Positions 9,380-17,779 are shown, counted from the first letter of the stretch. The stretch is DNA of 64,000 bases from Planctomycetota bacterium (GCA_024278955.1 JAJRSE010000106.1:1-64000), one strand, 5' to 3'. The notes: a model not told the origin generated them from the letters alone. Made by a program: numbers and translations.

Positions 9380-9661
9380 ATGACTCACCCCACTGGTTTT
9401 GCTTCTGCTTGGATCGTGATGCACCTTGCTGCGATCGTCATTTCGCTAATGGTTCGCATGCATCTTGCTAGCCGCTTTGAAGGACTTATTCAGTGTGCCT
9501 TTCTCGTTAGCCTCACCATGATTGGCCTCTCGACTGTGATCGGCTACTACGAATGCCTAGAAATGTGGCCCGTTTCGGCCGTGACGCTCTCGCTTATGAT
9601 CGTGATGGCGATCGTCGATTTCGATTCCAATCGCTCGCTGTCGGCCAACTTCGAAGCCTAA
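9380..9661 (+). CDS. Small multi-spanning membrane protein (93 aa)
   Basis: ATG 9380 opens a short protein made almost entirely of hydrophobic helices: three likely membrane segments (about residues 10-27, 36-53 and 64-81) with short polar linkers and an acidic, polar tail. No family is recognised. An in-frame ATG at 9258 would add a polar 41-residue leader without a better ribosome site, so the shorter form is preferred. GGGAAGGA lies rather far (about 18 bp) upstream, so the start is uncertain. It follows the subtilase on the same strand but no functional link can be seen. Confidence 0.55.
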   Translation: MTHPTGFASAWIVMHLAAIVISLMVRMHLASRFEGLIQCAFLVSLTMIGLSTVIGYYECLEMWPVSAVTLSLMIVMAIVDFDSNRSLSANFEA

Positions 9662-9931
9662 GGCTGCTTACCGATAATTTCTTTCCGACGCTAGCAAACC
9701 TCCCCTGTTTGCAATGGGCTGGGTGATTACAGCCCGCAAAGTATGCGTGGCCTTCCCATTTTAACTCGAACCCTAATTATCACCGCTAAAATCGGAAAAA
9801 AGCTCCCTTTCGGTACTCGCGACTGCCGAAACTTCTTTGCAGACAAATCAACTTGGCTGTCTGTACGGTAAAGCGTGCCTTTCGGATACGCACTTGCCGG
9901 CTGAGCAAAAGATTTCATTAGGAGGGGGAAC

Positions 9932-10732
9932 ATGAGGAGTTTCATTTATTGCCTCGCTACGGTCGTTGCCGTTTCGGGATCGGCGGTTAATTCAGCCCAC
10001 GCTGAGAGCACAAACGAAAACAGGGCACAACAAATTGCTGGAAGCCTCAAAGAAAGCGGCCAGCTCAAGGACTATCGCGTCGGCGTCAAGTTTGAAGACG
10101 GCATCGCTTGGCTGACGGGCACCGTCACAAGTAGCCAGCAGCGTCAGGTTGCCGAGCAAGTCGCTCGCAGCAGCCCGGGCGTCAATCACGTCGTAAACAA
10201 GCTGGAAGTCGAGAACACCGAGGCGTTGGCGATCGAAGACCAAAACTTCGAAGTTGCTAGCAACTCGCCACAGCGGCAAGAAGCAAGCCGAGCGGGCAGA
10301 TCACGCTCTGGCACACCACGGCAACGTCGTGCGGCGCCCAAGCGTAGCAACAACATGCCCGTTCCTTATGCTCGGGCCGGTGGTGGTCGCAGAGCGCAGC
10401 CCGCGACTCAGAATCGTCAGGCTTCGTACCACCCCGGTGGAATGCCTAGCAGCGGACCAATGGGTGGCCCAATGCCTCAAGGCGGCGGAATGCCCGGTGC
10501 CACGGGACAGCCTGCAAGCTACGACAACCCACAAATGCCTGGCTATGCTTGGCCCACCTATGCGGCTCAGTCGAACTACGCAGCACTGACTTATCCTAAG
10601 CAGTACTCGCCCTCGGCTTGGCCCTACATTGGCCCCTTCTATCCTTATCCCCAAGTGCCACTCGGCTGGCGCAAGGTGACCTTAGAATGGGACGACGGCT
10701 GGTGGTTCCTCGACTTCAAAGACAACAAATAG
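9932..10732 (+). CDS. Exported BON-domain protein with Pro/Gly/Met-rich tail
   Basis: A strong AGGAGGGGG (9920-9928) precedes ATG 9932. The 266-aa product has a signal peptide (cleavage after NSAHA), then one BON domain (about residues 28-95) with the typical pattern of a buried IAWLTGTVTS strand and a GVNHVVNKLEV strand. BON domains are thought to bind phospholipid or other hydrophobic ligands in the periplasm or envelope. The second half is low complexity: an Arg/Ser/Gln-rich basic stretch (about 105-165), then GG, GM and PM-rich sequence and a Tyr/Pro-rich end. An intrinsic terminator-like hairpin follows. Likely a cell-envelope protein of its own transcript. Confidence 0.8.
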   Translation: MRSFIYCLATVVAVSGSAVNSAHAESTNENRAQQIAGSLKESGQLKDYRVGVKFEDGIAWLTGTVTSSQQRQVAEQVARSSPGVNHVVNKLEVENTEALAIEDQNFEVASNSPQRQEASRAGRSRSGTPRQRRAAPKRSNNMPVPYARAGGGRRAQPATQNRQASYHPGGMPSSGPMGGPMPQGGGMPGATGQPASYDNPQMPGYAWPTYAAQSNYAALTYPKQYSPSAWPYIGPFYPYPQVPLGWRKVTLEWDDGWWFLDFKDNK

Positions 10733-10750
10733 TCTTTGGATGAGAAGTGA

Positions 10751-10807
10751 CACAAAAAACAAAGCCCCCCTGTCTGCTATCAAAGCGGGCAAGGGGGTTT
10801 TTTGTGT
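10751..10807 (+). terminator. Intrinsic terminator after the BON gene
   Basis: A CCCCC run and a GGGGG run, about 26 bases apart, form the base of a hairpin. TTTTTTGTG follows and can extend the pairing with the upstream CACAAAAAAC. It lies about 20 bp after the BON stop. Confidence 0.6.
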
Positions 10808-10885
10808 CGCGAGTTGTGGGTTGCGAGTCGCAAGTATCAAGTTCTTCTCGCAACGAGCGACTCACAACCCAAACCTCCACTGCTA
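10808..10885. repeat. Intergenic word repeat, GAGTTGTG/GAGTTGCGAG family
   Basis: GAGTTGTGGGTTGCGAG is followed about 30 bp later by CTCGCAAC and GACTCACAACCC, giving an imperfect inverted repeat. The same words recur at 38995-39068, 51402-51461 and more weakly at 44965 and 55560. The rest of the 10733-11068 gap holds nothing recognised. Confidence 0.6.
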
Positions 10886-11068
10886 GCACTCTGGCTCCTT
10901 TTTTTCCTCACAATCAGAATTACCCGCAAGTTCTGCCTAGATTCACACGATAACTCTTACATCAGCTCCGTAACGGTGCGACGGCCGAAGAGATTGCCAT
11001 CGCACGAGGTCAAGTCGATCACGAAGCTGCTCATCTGACTACTCGAAGGCTGGACAAAGGTGGATTCG

Positions 11069-11656
11069 ATGTCACGACCGAACCAATTCACATCGTCGGC
11101 GATTGCTGTTGTACTGGCAATCTGCTCGATGTCGACAAGCGGCTGTTACTGGGGTCTTGCTACGGCGGGACCAAGCCTACTGCCCTTTTCGATCCCAATC
11201 CCGGTAAGCCCTCTTCAGCAGAAGAGAAAAGAAGACCAATTTTGGCAGAAAGAACGCTACGACCGCGTGCCGATCCTCGGTCCGATTACCTCGGAAGGCG
11301 AAATCATCGCTCTCGATCCTCCTAGCGACGACGAAGTGATGCGAGCCCTAGAAAAAGCTCGACCCGTCCAAGGTGGCGTACCTTTCCTCCACGAACACAA
11401 CCGCAACAACGTGCGAATCGTGAAGGAAAAAATCTCTGACTACATCGATCCGCCCCGGGTCTATCCGATGATCGGACCGGCCCAGCAGCACCATGCCCAC
11501 TACAAATGCACGATCTACTACGAAGACGTGCGTCGAATCGGCTGGCCGATTCCTCACACCTTGCGAGACGAAGATTCCCAAGAAGTGATCTACGTCGACC
11601 ACAACCATCTCCACATGGTCGGCAACGTCGACACGGGTGCGACGAGCCAGTTTTAA
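11069..11656 (+). CDS. Small lipoprotein, planctomycete type
   Basis: The 195-aa protein starts at ATG 11069, with AAAGGTGG (11056-11063) placed 5 bp upstream. A GTG at 11060 would add three residues. Residues 5-30 form a lipoprotein signal ending in a lipobox (STSGC), so the mature protein should be lipid-anchored in the cell envelope. The mature part is rich in Pro and charged residues, with no repeats or enzyme motif; a His-rich stretch (QQHHAHYKC) lies in the middle and HNHLHMV near the end. The family is not recognised. It ends just before a very strong terminator, so it forms a single-gene unit. Confidence 0.75.
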   Translation: MSRPNQFTSSAIAVVLAICSMSTSGCYWGLATAGPSLLPFSIPIPVSPLQQKRKEDQFWQKERYDRVPILGPITSEGEIIALDPPSDDEVMRALEKARPVQGGVPFLHEHNRNNVRIVKEKISDYIDPPRVYPMIGPAQQHHAHYKCTIYYEDVRRIGWPIPHTLRDEDSQEVIYVDHNHLHMVGNVDTGATSQF

Positions 11657-11689
11657 GCGTCGCACATAGTAGAAGCTGACAACTCACAA

Positions 11690-11735
11690 AGGCTTGCCAA
11701 AGATCCATCGACGGAAATTTGGCAAGCCTGTTTTT
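11690..11735 (+). terminator. Strong intrinsic terminator
   Basis: AGGCTTGCCAAA (11690-11701) pairs perfectly with TTTGGCAAGCCT (11718-11729) and TTTTTCTT follows. This 12-bp stem with U-run closes the lipoprotein gene and separates it from the TPR-ExbBD cluster. Confidence 0.9.
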
Positions 11736-11769
11736 CTTGTTGGGGGGACACAACCAGCGAGAGACGACG

Positions 11770-13527
11770 ATGCGAACCCGCATTGCGATTAGCTTGATCT
11801 CCAGCGCCACGATTGTACTAACAATCGCTGCCGCCCATGCCGCTGAGGTAGGCTTCGACCAGGCGGCCAAGCTCTACCATCAAGGCCAATGGCAGCGTGC
11901 TGCCACGGCATTCGCTGCATGTGCCGAAACGGCCCCCGACCAAAAAAAACGTATCGAGGCTCATTTCTATCTGGGCGAAAGCCTGTTGCAATTGGAGAAA
12001 TACTCCAAAGCACGCGAGCACTACCGCTTGGTTCTAAAGCATCCTGCTGGCAAGCCTTATTTGCTCCGCGCATTATTCCGGATAGGAGAAGCCTCGTGGC
12101 TTGCCGGCGACCTGAGCAGCGGCGAACAATTGCTAACGCAATTTGTCTACAACTTCCCGCACGAGCCCTTGGCCGCCCAGGCAACCGCGTACCTGCGAGA
12201 AATCGCACAACAGGAACCAAGCCAACTGCCGCTTGCCAGCAAAGAACCCCCAGCAGAAGCTTCCGAAGAAAAAATACTCGACGAAGCCGCAGGCCTACAA
12301 CGCGAGGGACAGCACGACGCTGCCCTAGCGGCCTACCGCGAGCTGTTCGCTCAGCATCGCCACGGTAAAATTCATGCGGAAGCACTTCGGCGAGCGGCCC
12401 GACTGCACGCTCAACTGTCTCAATTCTCCGAATCAAGCCAGCTCTACCTTGAATTTCGAGCCAAGTACCCCGATTCGGTCCATACGGCCGAGGTAATCGC
12501 AGCCCAAGCCTGGCTCGACGTCCAGACGGGCGATTTTGCATCTGCCGAAACAAAGTTCCAGATTCTGCACGAAAACTTTTCCCAGAGCGCCCAGGCTCTC
12601 GAAGCCACCTATTGGTTGGCCCTTGCAGCAGCCGATAAGAAAGATAGCACCCTGGCGTCAACCTACGTCGATTGGTTGCTCGACATCCTCTCTCAAGCCC
12701 CCTCGGCAGAGAGAACCGACAAGAAGGCAAAGAAACAAGCGAATAAGCTCTGGGAACAAACGCTGTTATTAAAATGCCAGCTGGATGCGACCGAGAACCG
12801 TTGGCAAGAGGTTTTAGAACGACTCACCCAAGTCGGCGAAAAATTTGAACAAGGACCAAGAAAAACGCGAGCTTACTTCTGGCTAGCAGAAGCAAGTTAT
12901 CGAAGCTGGCTAGTCGAGGACAAGACTCAGAGCAGACAATTCAAAGAAGCACTCAGCAACTTTGATCGACTGGCAGAGCAAACCGCAAAGCAAAACACTG
13001 AAATCGAAGAACCGTGGACGGCCATCATCCCGCTGCGTCGAGCCCAGCTACGGTCGAGACGACAACAATGGACTGAGGTCTTAAAACTACTGAAAAACGT
13101 GGAACATGACTTTCCTGATTTTCCCCAACAGCACGAGGTCGACTACCTACGTGGGAGAGCCTATGCCGGACGAGGTGAAATGCCTCGGGCTCGGATCGCC
13201 TACGGTCGAGTCCTAGACAACCCTCAGGCAAAAGAGACCGAAACCGCAGCCGTGGCGCAGTGGATGATCGGCGACACTTTTTTCCATCAAAACGATTTCC
13301 CCCGCGCAAGACAAGCCTATCAAAAAGTCATCGACCGCCACGACCAACCCCAGTGGCAAGCCCGAGCCGCCTTGCAGGCAGGCAAATGCTTGGAGCGAGA
13401 ACATAACTGGCCCGCGGCAAGGGCACATTACTCGAAAGCACTCGATAAATGGCAAGGATCGACCTCCGAGTCGCAACTTCAAACAAGATTGAATTGGGCA
13501 AATCGTCAGACAACTCGTCAGCGGTAG
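11770..13527 (+). CDS. Periplasmic TPR protein, YbgF/CpoB-like, upstream of exbB
   Basis: ATG 11770 gives a signal peptide (cleavage after AAAHA) and a mature protein of about 560 residues made of TPR-type helix pairs: an A-x-LY-x-GQW-AA-F unit at about residues 32-60, then HFYLGESLLQLEKYSKA and many similar units to the C-terminus. The early part resembles YbgF/CpoB, which works beside Tol-Pal in other bacteria. It ends 45 bp before exbB/tolQ on the same strand, so a shared transcript is likely. From this context it may connect the motor proteins downstream with envelope or peptidoglycan partners, which is an inference. No catalytic motif is seen. An upstream in-frame start at 11719 lies inside the preceding terminator and is rejected. 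Confidence 0.82.
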   Translation: MRTRIAISLISSATIVLTIAAAHAAEVGFDQAAKLYHQGQWQRAATAFAACAETAPDQKKRIEAHFYLGESLLQLEKYSKAREHYRLVLKHPAGKPYLLRALFRIGEASWLAGDLSSGEQLLTQFVYNFPHEPLAAQATAYLREIAQQEPSQLPLASKEPPAEASEEKILDEAAGLQREGQHDAALAAYRELFAQHRHGKIHAEALRRAARLHAQLSQFSESSQLYLEFRAKYPDSVHTAEVIAAQAWLDVQTGDFASAETKFQILHENFSQSAQALEATYWLALAAADKKDSTLASTYVDWLLDILSQAPSAERTDKKAKKQANKLWEQTLLLKCQLDATENRWQEVLERLTQVGEKFEQGPRKTRAYFWLAEASYRSWLVEDKTQSRQFKEALSNFDRLAEQTAKQNTEIEEPWTAIIPLRRAQLRSRRQQWTEVLKLLKNVEHDFPDFPQQHEVDYLRGRAYAGRGEMPRARIAYGRVLDNPQAKETETAAVAQWMIGDTFFHQNDFPRARQAYQKVIDRHDQPQWQARAALQAGKCLEREHNWPAARAHYSKALDKWQGSTSESQLQTRLNWANRQTTRQR

Positions 13528-13572
13528 CTTCCGCCTGACAACCAACGGCAACCAACAGTTCGAGGCGCACGG

Positions 13573-14376
13573 ATGCGAAATACTATTCCCTGGAATCGAG
13601 TCTGCTCGAAAACAAGCTTCTTCGGAACTTGGCTCGTGCTCGTTACCGGAGCCTCGACTTGTTTCGCTCAGCAATCGGAAGCAGGCGAGTTAATCCCGAC
13701 AAAAAGCCTCTGGGACATGCTCATCGCGGGTGGGCCTCTCTTGCTGCCAATCGTCGCCTGCTCGTTCGTGCTGTTGCTTGTGGTATTTGAACGCACATTA
13801 AGCCTGCGCCGCAGCCGGGTGGCACCCCGCCTGTTTGCCGAGCGGTTTTTGCTGCAAATCGGCGAAGGTGCTCTCAATCGAGACGAGGCACTCGACCGCT
13901 GCATCGAGAACGACAGCCTTGTAGCCAACGTCTTTGCTTCGGCAGTACGAAAGTGGGGCAAACCGGCTGTCGAGGTCGAGCAAGCCGTCCTCGACGAGGG
14001 CGAGCGGGCCGCCAACGACATGCGCCGATTCTTGCGTGTGATCAACGGCGTAGCCACCGTTTGCCCGCTGATGGGACTCTTAGGAACCGTCTGGGGAATG
14101 ATGGAGGCCTTTGAAGCAATCGCGGGCAGTAGCGCCATGGGTCGCCCCGAACTGCTAGCCGGAGGAATCGGCGGTGCCTTGCTTTCCACCGCCGCAGGGC
14201 TGTCGGTCGCCATACCGGCATTGATTCTCTACCTCTGGTTTACCGGCCGAGTTGACATGCTGGTCACGGAAATCGACCGCCACGGACAAAACCTAGTCCA
14301 CCGAATCTCAGCCGAAGCACTCGAAGAACGCCGCACCCGCCCCGCTCGCTCCACCAAAAACAAAAAGGCCGCGTAA
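13573..14376 (+). CDS. ExbB/TolQ-type proton channel subunit
   Basis: A 267-aa MotA/TolQ/ExbB family protein. It has an N-terminal signal-like segment (to about residue 33) before the first core membrane helix (about 50-70: LLLPIVACSFVLLLVVFE), then a cytoplasmic region and the conserved C-terminal helices with GLLGTVWGMMEAFEAIA and GGALLSTAAGLSVAIPALI. These form the pentameric channel around ExbD that turns the proton gradient into force on a TonB- or TolA-type protein. The extra N-terminal export-like segment is common in ExbB forms of other phyla. It lies between the TPR gene and exbD. Confidence 0.92.
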   Translation: MRNTIPWNRVCSKTSFFGTWLVLVTGASTCFAQQSEAGELIPTKSLWDMLIAGGPLLLPIVACSFVLLLVVFERTLSLRRSRVAPRLFAERFLLQIGEGALNRDEALDRCIENDSLVANVFASAVRKWGKPAVEVEQAVLDEGERAANDMRRFLRVINGVATVCPLMGLLGTVWGMMEAFEAIAGSSAMGRPELLAGGIGGALLSTAAGLSVAIPALILYLWFTGRVDMLVTEIDRHGQNLVHRISAEALEERRTRPARSTKNKKAA

Positions 14377-14408
14377 GGATAGCTACAAGTTCGGAATCAA
14401 CCACTCCG

Positions 14409-14442
14409 ACATCAAAAATCAAACATCCCACATCAAACATCC
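14409..14442. repeat. ATCAAACATC word repeat, copy upstream of exbD
   Basis: A run of ATCAAAAATCAAACATC and CATCAAACATCC words ends only five bases before the exbD ATG. The same words occur inverted at 14886-14914, after exbD, and again at 27146-27177 before the EamA gene. No Shine-Dalgarno is visible between the repeat and exbD. Confidence 0.7.
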
Positions 14443-14447
14443 TTCCC

Positions 14448-14879
14448 ATGCCTCTCAAAACCCACCAAGACGACCAACCCACGCTCAACATGACGCCGAT
14501 GATCGACGTCGTGTTTCTGCTGCTCATATTCTTTATGGTTGCCACACGGTTTGCCGAGATGGAACGCGACATCGAGCTCGAGCTACCCGAGGTGGCCACC
14601 GCCCAGTCGCTAACGACTGCCCCCAAACAACGCGTCGTCATGGTGCTTGACGACGGCAGCGTAACCCTCGATCGCAACGAAGTGACCCTACCAGAACTCA
14701 CCCGAAAACTTTCGGCTGCCAAACGCGAGTATCCAAAGCTAAGCGTTGTGATCCGAGGAGACGCATCCTGTGCCTTCCAGCACGTCGCAGCTACGCTCGC
14801 CGCTTGCAAAGAAGCCCGCGTCTCCGATCTAGGCATCACGGTACGAATCGCCCAGTCAACAAAAAATCCAACCCGTTAG
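14448..14879 (+). CDS. ExbD/TolR-type motor subunit
   Basis: A 143-aa protein with the ExbD/TolR layout: short cytoplasmic start, the signature NMTPMIDVVFLLLIFFMV (about residues 14-31) whose Asp is the proton-carrying residue in this family, and a periplasmic domain (about 45-140) with VVIRGD-like and AACKEARVSDLGI elements. Partner of the ExbB subunit 71 bp upstream. AGGAGG overlapping its end (14880-14885) points to the next gene. The gene is bracketed by inverted copies of an AT-rich word repeat. Confidence 0.92.
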   Translation: MPLKTHQDDQPTLNMTPMIDVVFLLLIFFMVATRFAEMERDIELELPEVATAQSLTTAPKQRVVMVLDDGSVTLDRNEVTLPELTRKLSAAKREYPKLSVVIRGDASCAFQHVAATLAACKEARVSDLGITVRIAQSTKNPTR

Positions 14880-14885
14880 AGGAGG

Positions 14886-14914
14886 TGGGATGTTTGATGT
14901 TTGATTGTTGATGG
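14886..14914. repeat. ATCAAACATC word repeat, inverted copy at the start of the TonB-like gene
   Basis: GGGATGTTTGATGTTTGATT is the reverse complement of the repeat before exbD. The likely TTG start of the TonB-like gene (14901) lies inside it, and two out-of-frame ATG codons within it (14890, 14897) are quickly followed by stops. Confidence 0.7.
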
Positions 14915-16811
14915 AAACAAATCAGACGCCAAACATCGGCAATTACCCATCAGCAATCACCCCTCCATCTTAGCCTTCTGGGGACTTACGTCTTCCACTT
15001 GGATTGTGCTTTGGGCGGTACTCGGCGCAATCACGGTGCTGTTGGTTGTTTTGCTGCGCACTCGCTGGTCGGGGGCTCGGCCATTGCGCAAGTGTGCAAT
15101 TCTCTCGCTTTGGGTCCACGTGCTCCTAGCTTTCGCTGCAACCACGGTGCGAATTATGAGCGGTGCTCCCGAATTGGGCTCCGACCAACCCATCCGTGTC
15201 ACGGTAAGAACCTTTGTAGAAGAGGCGTCGCCAGAAGAACCCAAAGAAAAAATCTCGCCCGTCCAAAAGCAGCCAACCGAAGCCGCGATGGTCGTCTCTA
15301 AACCAGAGCCGCAAGCCCCTCGGGAACCCGAACCACCCGAAACCGCCCCCGAAGTTGCCGCCCCTGAGAAGCCAGAGGAGATCCTAGAGCAAGTTGTCGA
15401 AGCTGAAACCAAGCCCAAACCGACAGAACCTGCTCCGCCGCTAGAAGCCCCTTCGCTACTAGCTACCCCTCTCCCCAAGCAAGTAGCTGAAACCCAACCT
15501 CCCTCAGAAACCACGGCCGAAACGCTCCCCAACGATCTGGATTCTGTGGCCAAAGATTCCGAGGCCGAAGACTCAGCAGCCAAGGAAATCGAAAAGGCCA
15601 AAGAAGAACGACAAACCCAAATCGCCGAAACAGAATCCGCAACCAAGCCGCCCTCCCCCGCCGAACCTACACCGCCCACGATCTACAACGACCGCTTCGC
15701 CAAAAATCGCGATCAGCTTGCCGAGCGTCGTGGCGGCAGCCCACAAACCGAACGCGCCGTCCGTGCTGCCCTAGGCTGGCTCGCCTCGGCACAATCAAGA
15801 AACGGTGGCTGGGATGCCTCAAAGTTCGGTGCCGGCAAAGAAGAAATCGTCTTAAAGCAAAACCGCAACGGCGCCGGAGCGAACGCCGATACCGGCATCA
15901 CCGGCCTGGCGATACTCGCATTTCTTGGTTCGGGGAACACGCAACTCGCAGGACCCTATGCGCGCGAGGTGGCCAACGGCTTGGAATACCTACGCCAACA
16001 TCAACGTGCCGACGGCGCCCTCTATGGCAAGGCTCAGCTCTTCGCACAAATGTACTGCCATTCGATGGCGACCTTTGCCGTCTGCGAAGCCTACGCCATC
16101 ACCGGAGACGTCCGCCTGGAACCGATGGCTCGCGCCGCGGTTCGCTATGGCCTCTCAATGCAGCATCCGACCGACGGCGGATGGCGTTATCGACGCGGAC
16201 ACACCGGCGACACCAGCCAACTCGGCTGGCAGCTCATGGCACTCAAAAGTGCCCAACTCGCAGGCATCGAAATCCCGCAGGTCACCTGGACTCGAATCGA
16301 CCGATTTCTCCGCCGAGTCCGCCGCGGCTCAGCCGGAGGACTCGCTTCGTATCGCCCCGATGGTCCGCCCAGCCGAACGATGACCGCCGAGGCCCTATTC
16401 TGCCGCCACCTTTTACGGTCGAGCGAAGCAAACCCGTTTGGACAGACTTTGACAGACCAAGCTTCGATATTTGAGGCCCTCGATTCGATTTCGGAAAAAC
16501 TGCCCAGCACTTCGCGTCGCAACTTGTACTATTGGTACTATGCCAACCTGGCGCTGCATTATGGCCAAAACCAGTCCGACGAAGCCGAAGCCGCCTGGCA
16601 AGACTGGAACCATGCCCTAACCACCACGCTGCTTGCCACCCAAACCGACAATGGAAGCTGGAGCGAGACAACCGTCTGGGGCGGATATGGCGGCCGAGTC
16701 TACACCACGGCCCTCTCGGCCATGTGCCTAGAAGTCTACTACCGCTATAGCCCAGCCGAGGGCCCCAGCGAGGTCGCCGGACGCAAGGGCTGGCACGCCG
16801 TACATCGATAG
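14901..16811 (+). CDS. TonB-like transducer fused to a prenyltransferase/squalene-cyclase-type toroid
   Basis: This 636-aa protein has two N-terminal membrane helices (about 32-52 and 64-82). The second contains SLWVH (S69, H73), matching the S-x3-H pattern of the TonB membrane helix, whose His is needed for coupling to ExbBD. A Pro/Glu/Ala-rich linker follows (about 105-265), as in TonB. Instead of a TonB C-terminal domain, residues about 280-625 form alpha/alpha-toroid repeats (LGWLASAQSRNGGWD, GLEYLRQHQRADGALYG, TDGGWRYRRG, QTDNGSWSETTVWGG) like prenyltransferase/squalene-oxidase repeats. The DxDD and DCTAE motifs of true cyclases are not seen, so binding rather than catalysis is likelier. 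The start is uncertain: no ATG is in frame; TTG 14901 is 15 bp after AGGAGG and GTG 15006 is an alternative. Its placement after exbB-exbD suggests it is driven by them. Confidence 0.85.
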   Translation: MIVDGNKSDAKHRQLPISNHPSILAFWGLTSSTWIVLWAVLGAITVLLVVLLRTRWSGARPLRKCAILSLWVHVLLAFAATTVRIMSGAPELGSDQPIRVTVRTFVEEASPEEPKEKISPVQKQPTEAAMVVSKPEPQAPREPEPPETAPEVAAPEKPEEILEQVVEAETKPKPTEPAPPLEAPSLLATPLPKQVAETQPPSETTAETLPNDLDSVAKDSEAEDSAAKEIEKAKEERQTQIAETESATKPPSPAEPTPPTIYNDRFAKNRDQLAERRGGSPQTERAVRAALGWLASAQSRNGGWDASKFGAGKEEIVLKQNRNGAGANADTGITGLAILAFLGSGNTQLAGPYAREVANGLEYLRQHQRADGALYGKAQLFAQMYCHSMATFAVCEAYAITGDVRLEPMARAAVRYGLSMQHPTDGGWRYRRGHTGDTSQLGWQLMALKSAQLAGIEIPQVTWTRIDRFLRRVRRGSAGGLASYRPDGPPSRTMTAEALFCRHLLRSSEANPFGQTLTDQASIFEALDSISEKLPSTSRRNLYYWYYANLALHYGQNQSDEAEAAWQDWNHALTTTLLATQTDNGSWSETTVWGGYGGRVYTTALSAMCLEVYYRYSPAEGPSEVAGRKGWHAVHR

Positions 16812-17069
16812 CAAGGCCTTCAGGCTGTAGGGATTAGGCTAGAGAAAAGGGCTGAACCTTCTTTCGGCCCTTCCAAGTCAACAACTTCTATCGCCTTCCA
16901 AGCCAAAAGTCCTCCCTACCCTGGTTTGACTTGCCACTTGAAGCCAGTAGAATTGAAAGGTGTCGCTAATCGCCGAAAGTGCCAATTGCTGAAGTGTTAG
17001 CGCTGACAAGCTTTATCTGAGCCGCGACGGCGATTGCTCGCAGCTCACGGTTTTACAACAGAATTCATC

Positions 17070-17333
17070 ATGCCCACAATTCTTGCTATTGGTTTTCCTG
17101 GCCTTCCCGAAATGATGATCATAGGCCTCGTGGTTCTTCTCCTTTTTGGTAGCCGCCTGCCTTCGGTGATGCGGTCGCTAGGCGTTGGGATCACCGAATT
17201 CAAAAAGGGCATCAACGGCGAAATCGACGCCGACGGACAGCCTTCCTCCGACTCTGACGATGCCGCGATCGAAGAGCAGGGAAAATCGGATTCTAAAGAG
17301 TCGCAAACTTCAAGCCATTCGACTTCGGTCTAG
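17070..17333 (+). CDS. Twin-arginine translocase subunit TatA
   Basis: An 87-aa TatA/E protein: short periplasmic end, one membrane helix (about residues 13-29, EMMIIGLVVLLLFGSRLP), the conserved FG hinge followed by SRLPSVMRSLGVGITEFKKG as amphipathic helix, and a polar acidic tail. TatA oligomers form the export path for folded proteins with twin-Arg signals. Start at ATG 17070 gives the family length; an in-frame upstream codon at 17034 is not needed. A second TatA/B-like gene begins 17 bp after its stop. No tatC lies in the window. Tat-type signals occur nearby on the FAD oxidoreductase and the Gfo/Idh/MocA protein. Confidence 0.9.
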   Translation: MPTILAIGFPGLPEMMIIGLVVLLLFGSRLPSVMRSLGVGITEFKKGINGEIDADGQPSSDSDDAAIEEQGKSDSKESQTSSHSTSV

Positions 17334-17350
17334 CATTGGGTGGCAATGCG

Positions 17351-17779
17351 ATGTCTTATCTAATGTACGACAGGGCTTTGCTGGCCTTTGGCTTCAGCCC
17401 CGGCCCTCCCGAGATGCTTTTGCTGCTGGTCATTGCCCTGCTGCTCTATGGCGGCAAGCTACCCGAGATGGCACGCACCTGGGGAAAAACGCTCGCCGAA
17501 TTTCGCCGTAGCCTCTCTGGCATCCAGCGAGAATTCAACGATGCCATGTACACTTCTACCGAGCAGCTAACTTACGAGCCTGAGAACGATCCGTACACAA
17601 GCGAGTCGACTGACGAAACCAAGGGTTACGAAGAAGCATTGCAAAACGATCCCCCGCAAGACAACCTCGACCAAGACGACTCTTCAACAAACACCTCGCC
17701 CGAAGACCCGCCCTCGACCGACTCAGAAGCAGACGAGGAACTTTCCTCCGAAAAGCCTTCACTTACCGACTCCGACTAG
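17351..17779 (+). CDS. Second TatA/TatB-like protein
   Basis: ATG 17351 opens a 142-aa protein with one membrane helix (about residues 20-35, PEMLLLLVIALLLYGGKLP), an amphipathic helix (LPEMARTWGKTLAEFRRSLSGIQREFNDA) and a long acidic, Ser/Asp/Glu-rich tail. The hinge residue before the Gly is Tyr instead of the usual Phe. Its longer amphipathic helix and tail are more TatB-like, so this may be the TatB partner of the upstream TatA, but the assignment to A or B cannot be settled by eye. An in-frame TTG at 17336 is less likely than the ATG. Cotranscription with tatA is likely. Confidence 0.8.
   Translation: MSYLMYDRALLAFGFSPGPPEMLLLLVIALLLYGGKLPEMARTWGKTLAEFRRSLSGIQREFNDAMYTSTEQLTYEPENDPYTSESTDETKGYEEALQNDPPQDNLDQDDSSTNTSPEDPPSTDSEADEELSSEKPSLTDSD

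Noticed and set aside
14901-16811. True squalene-hopene or terpene cyclase
   Set aside because: Cyclase DxDD acid motif and full QW repeats are not visible, and the N-terminal half is TonB-like.
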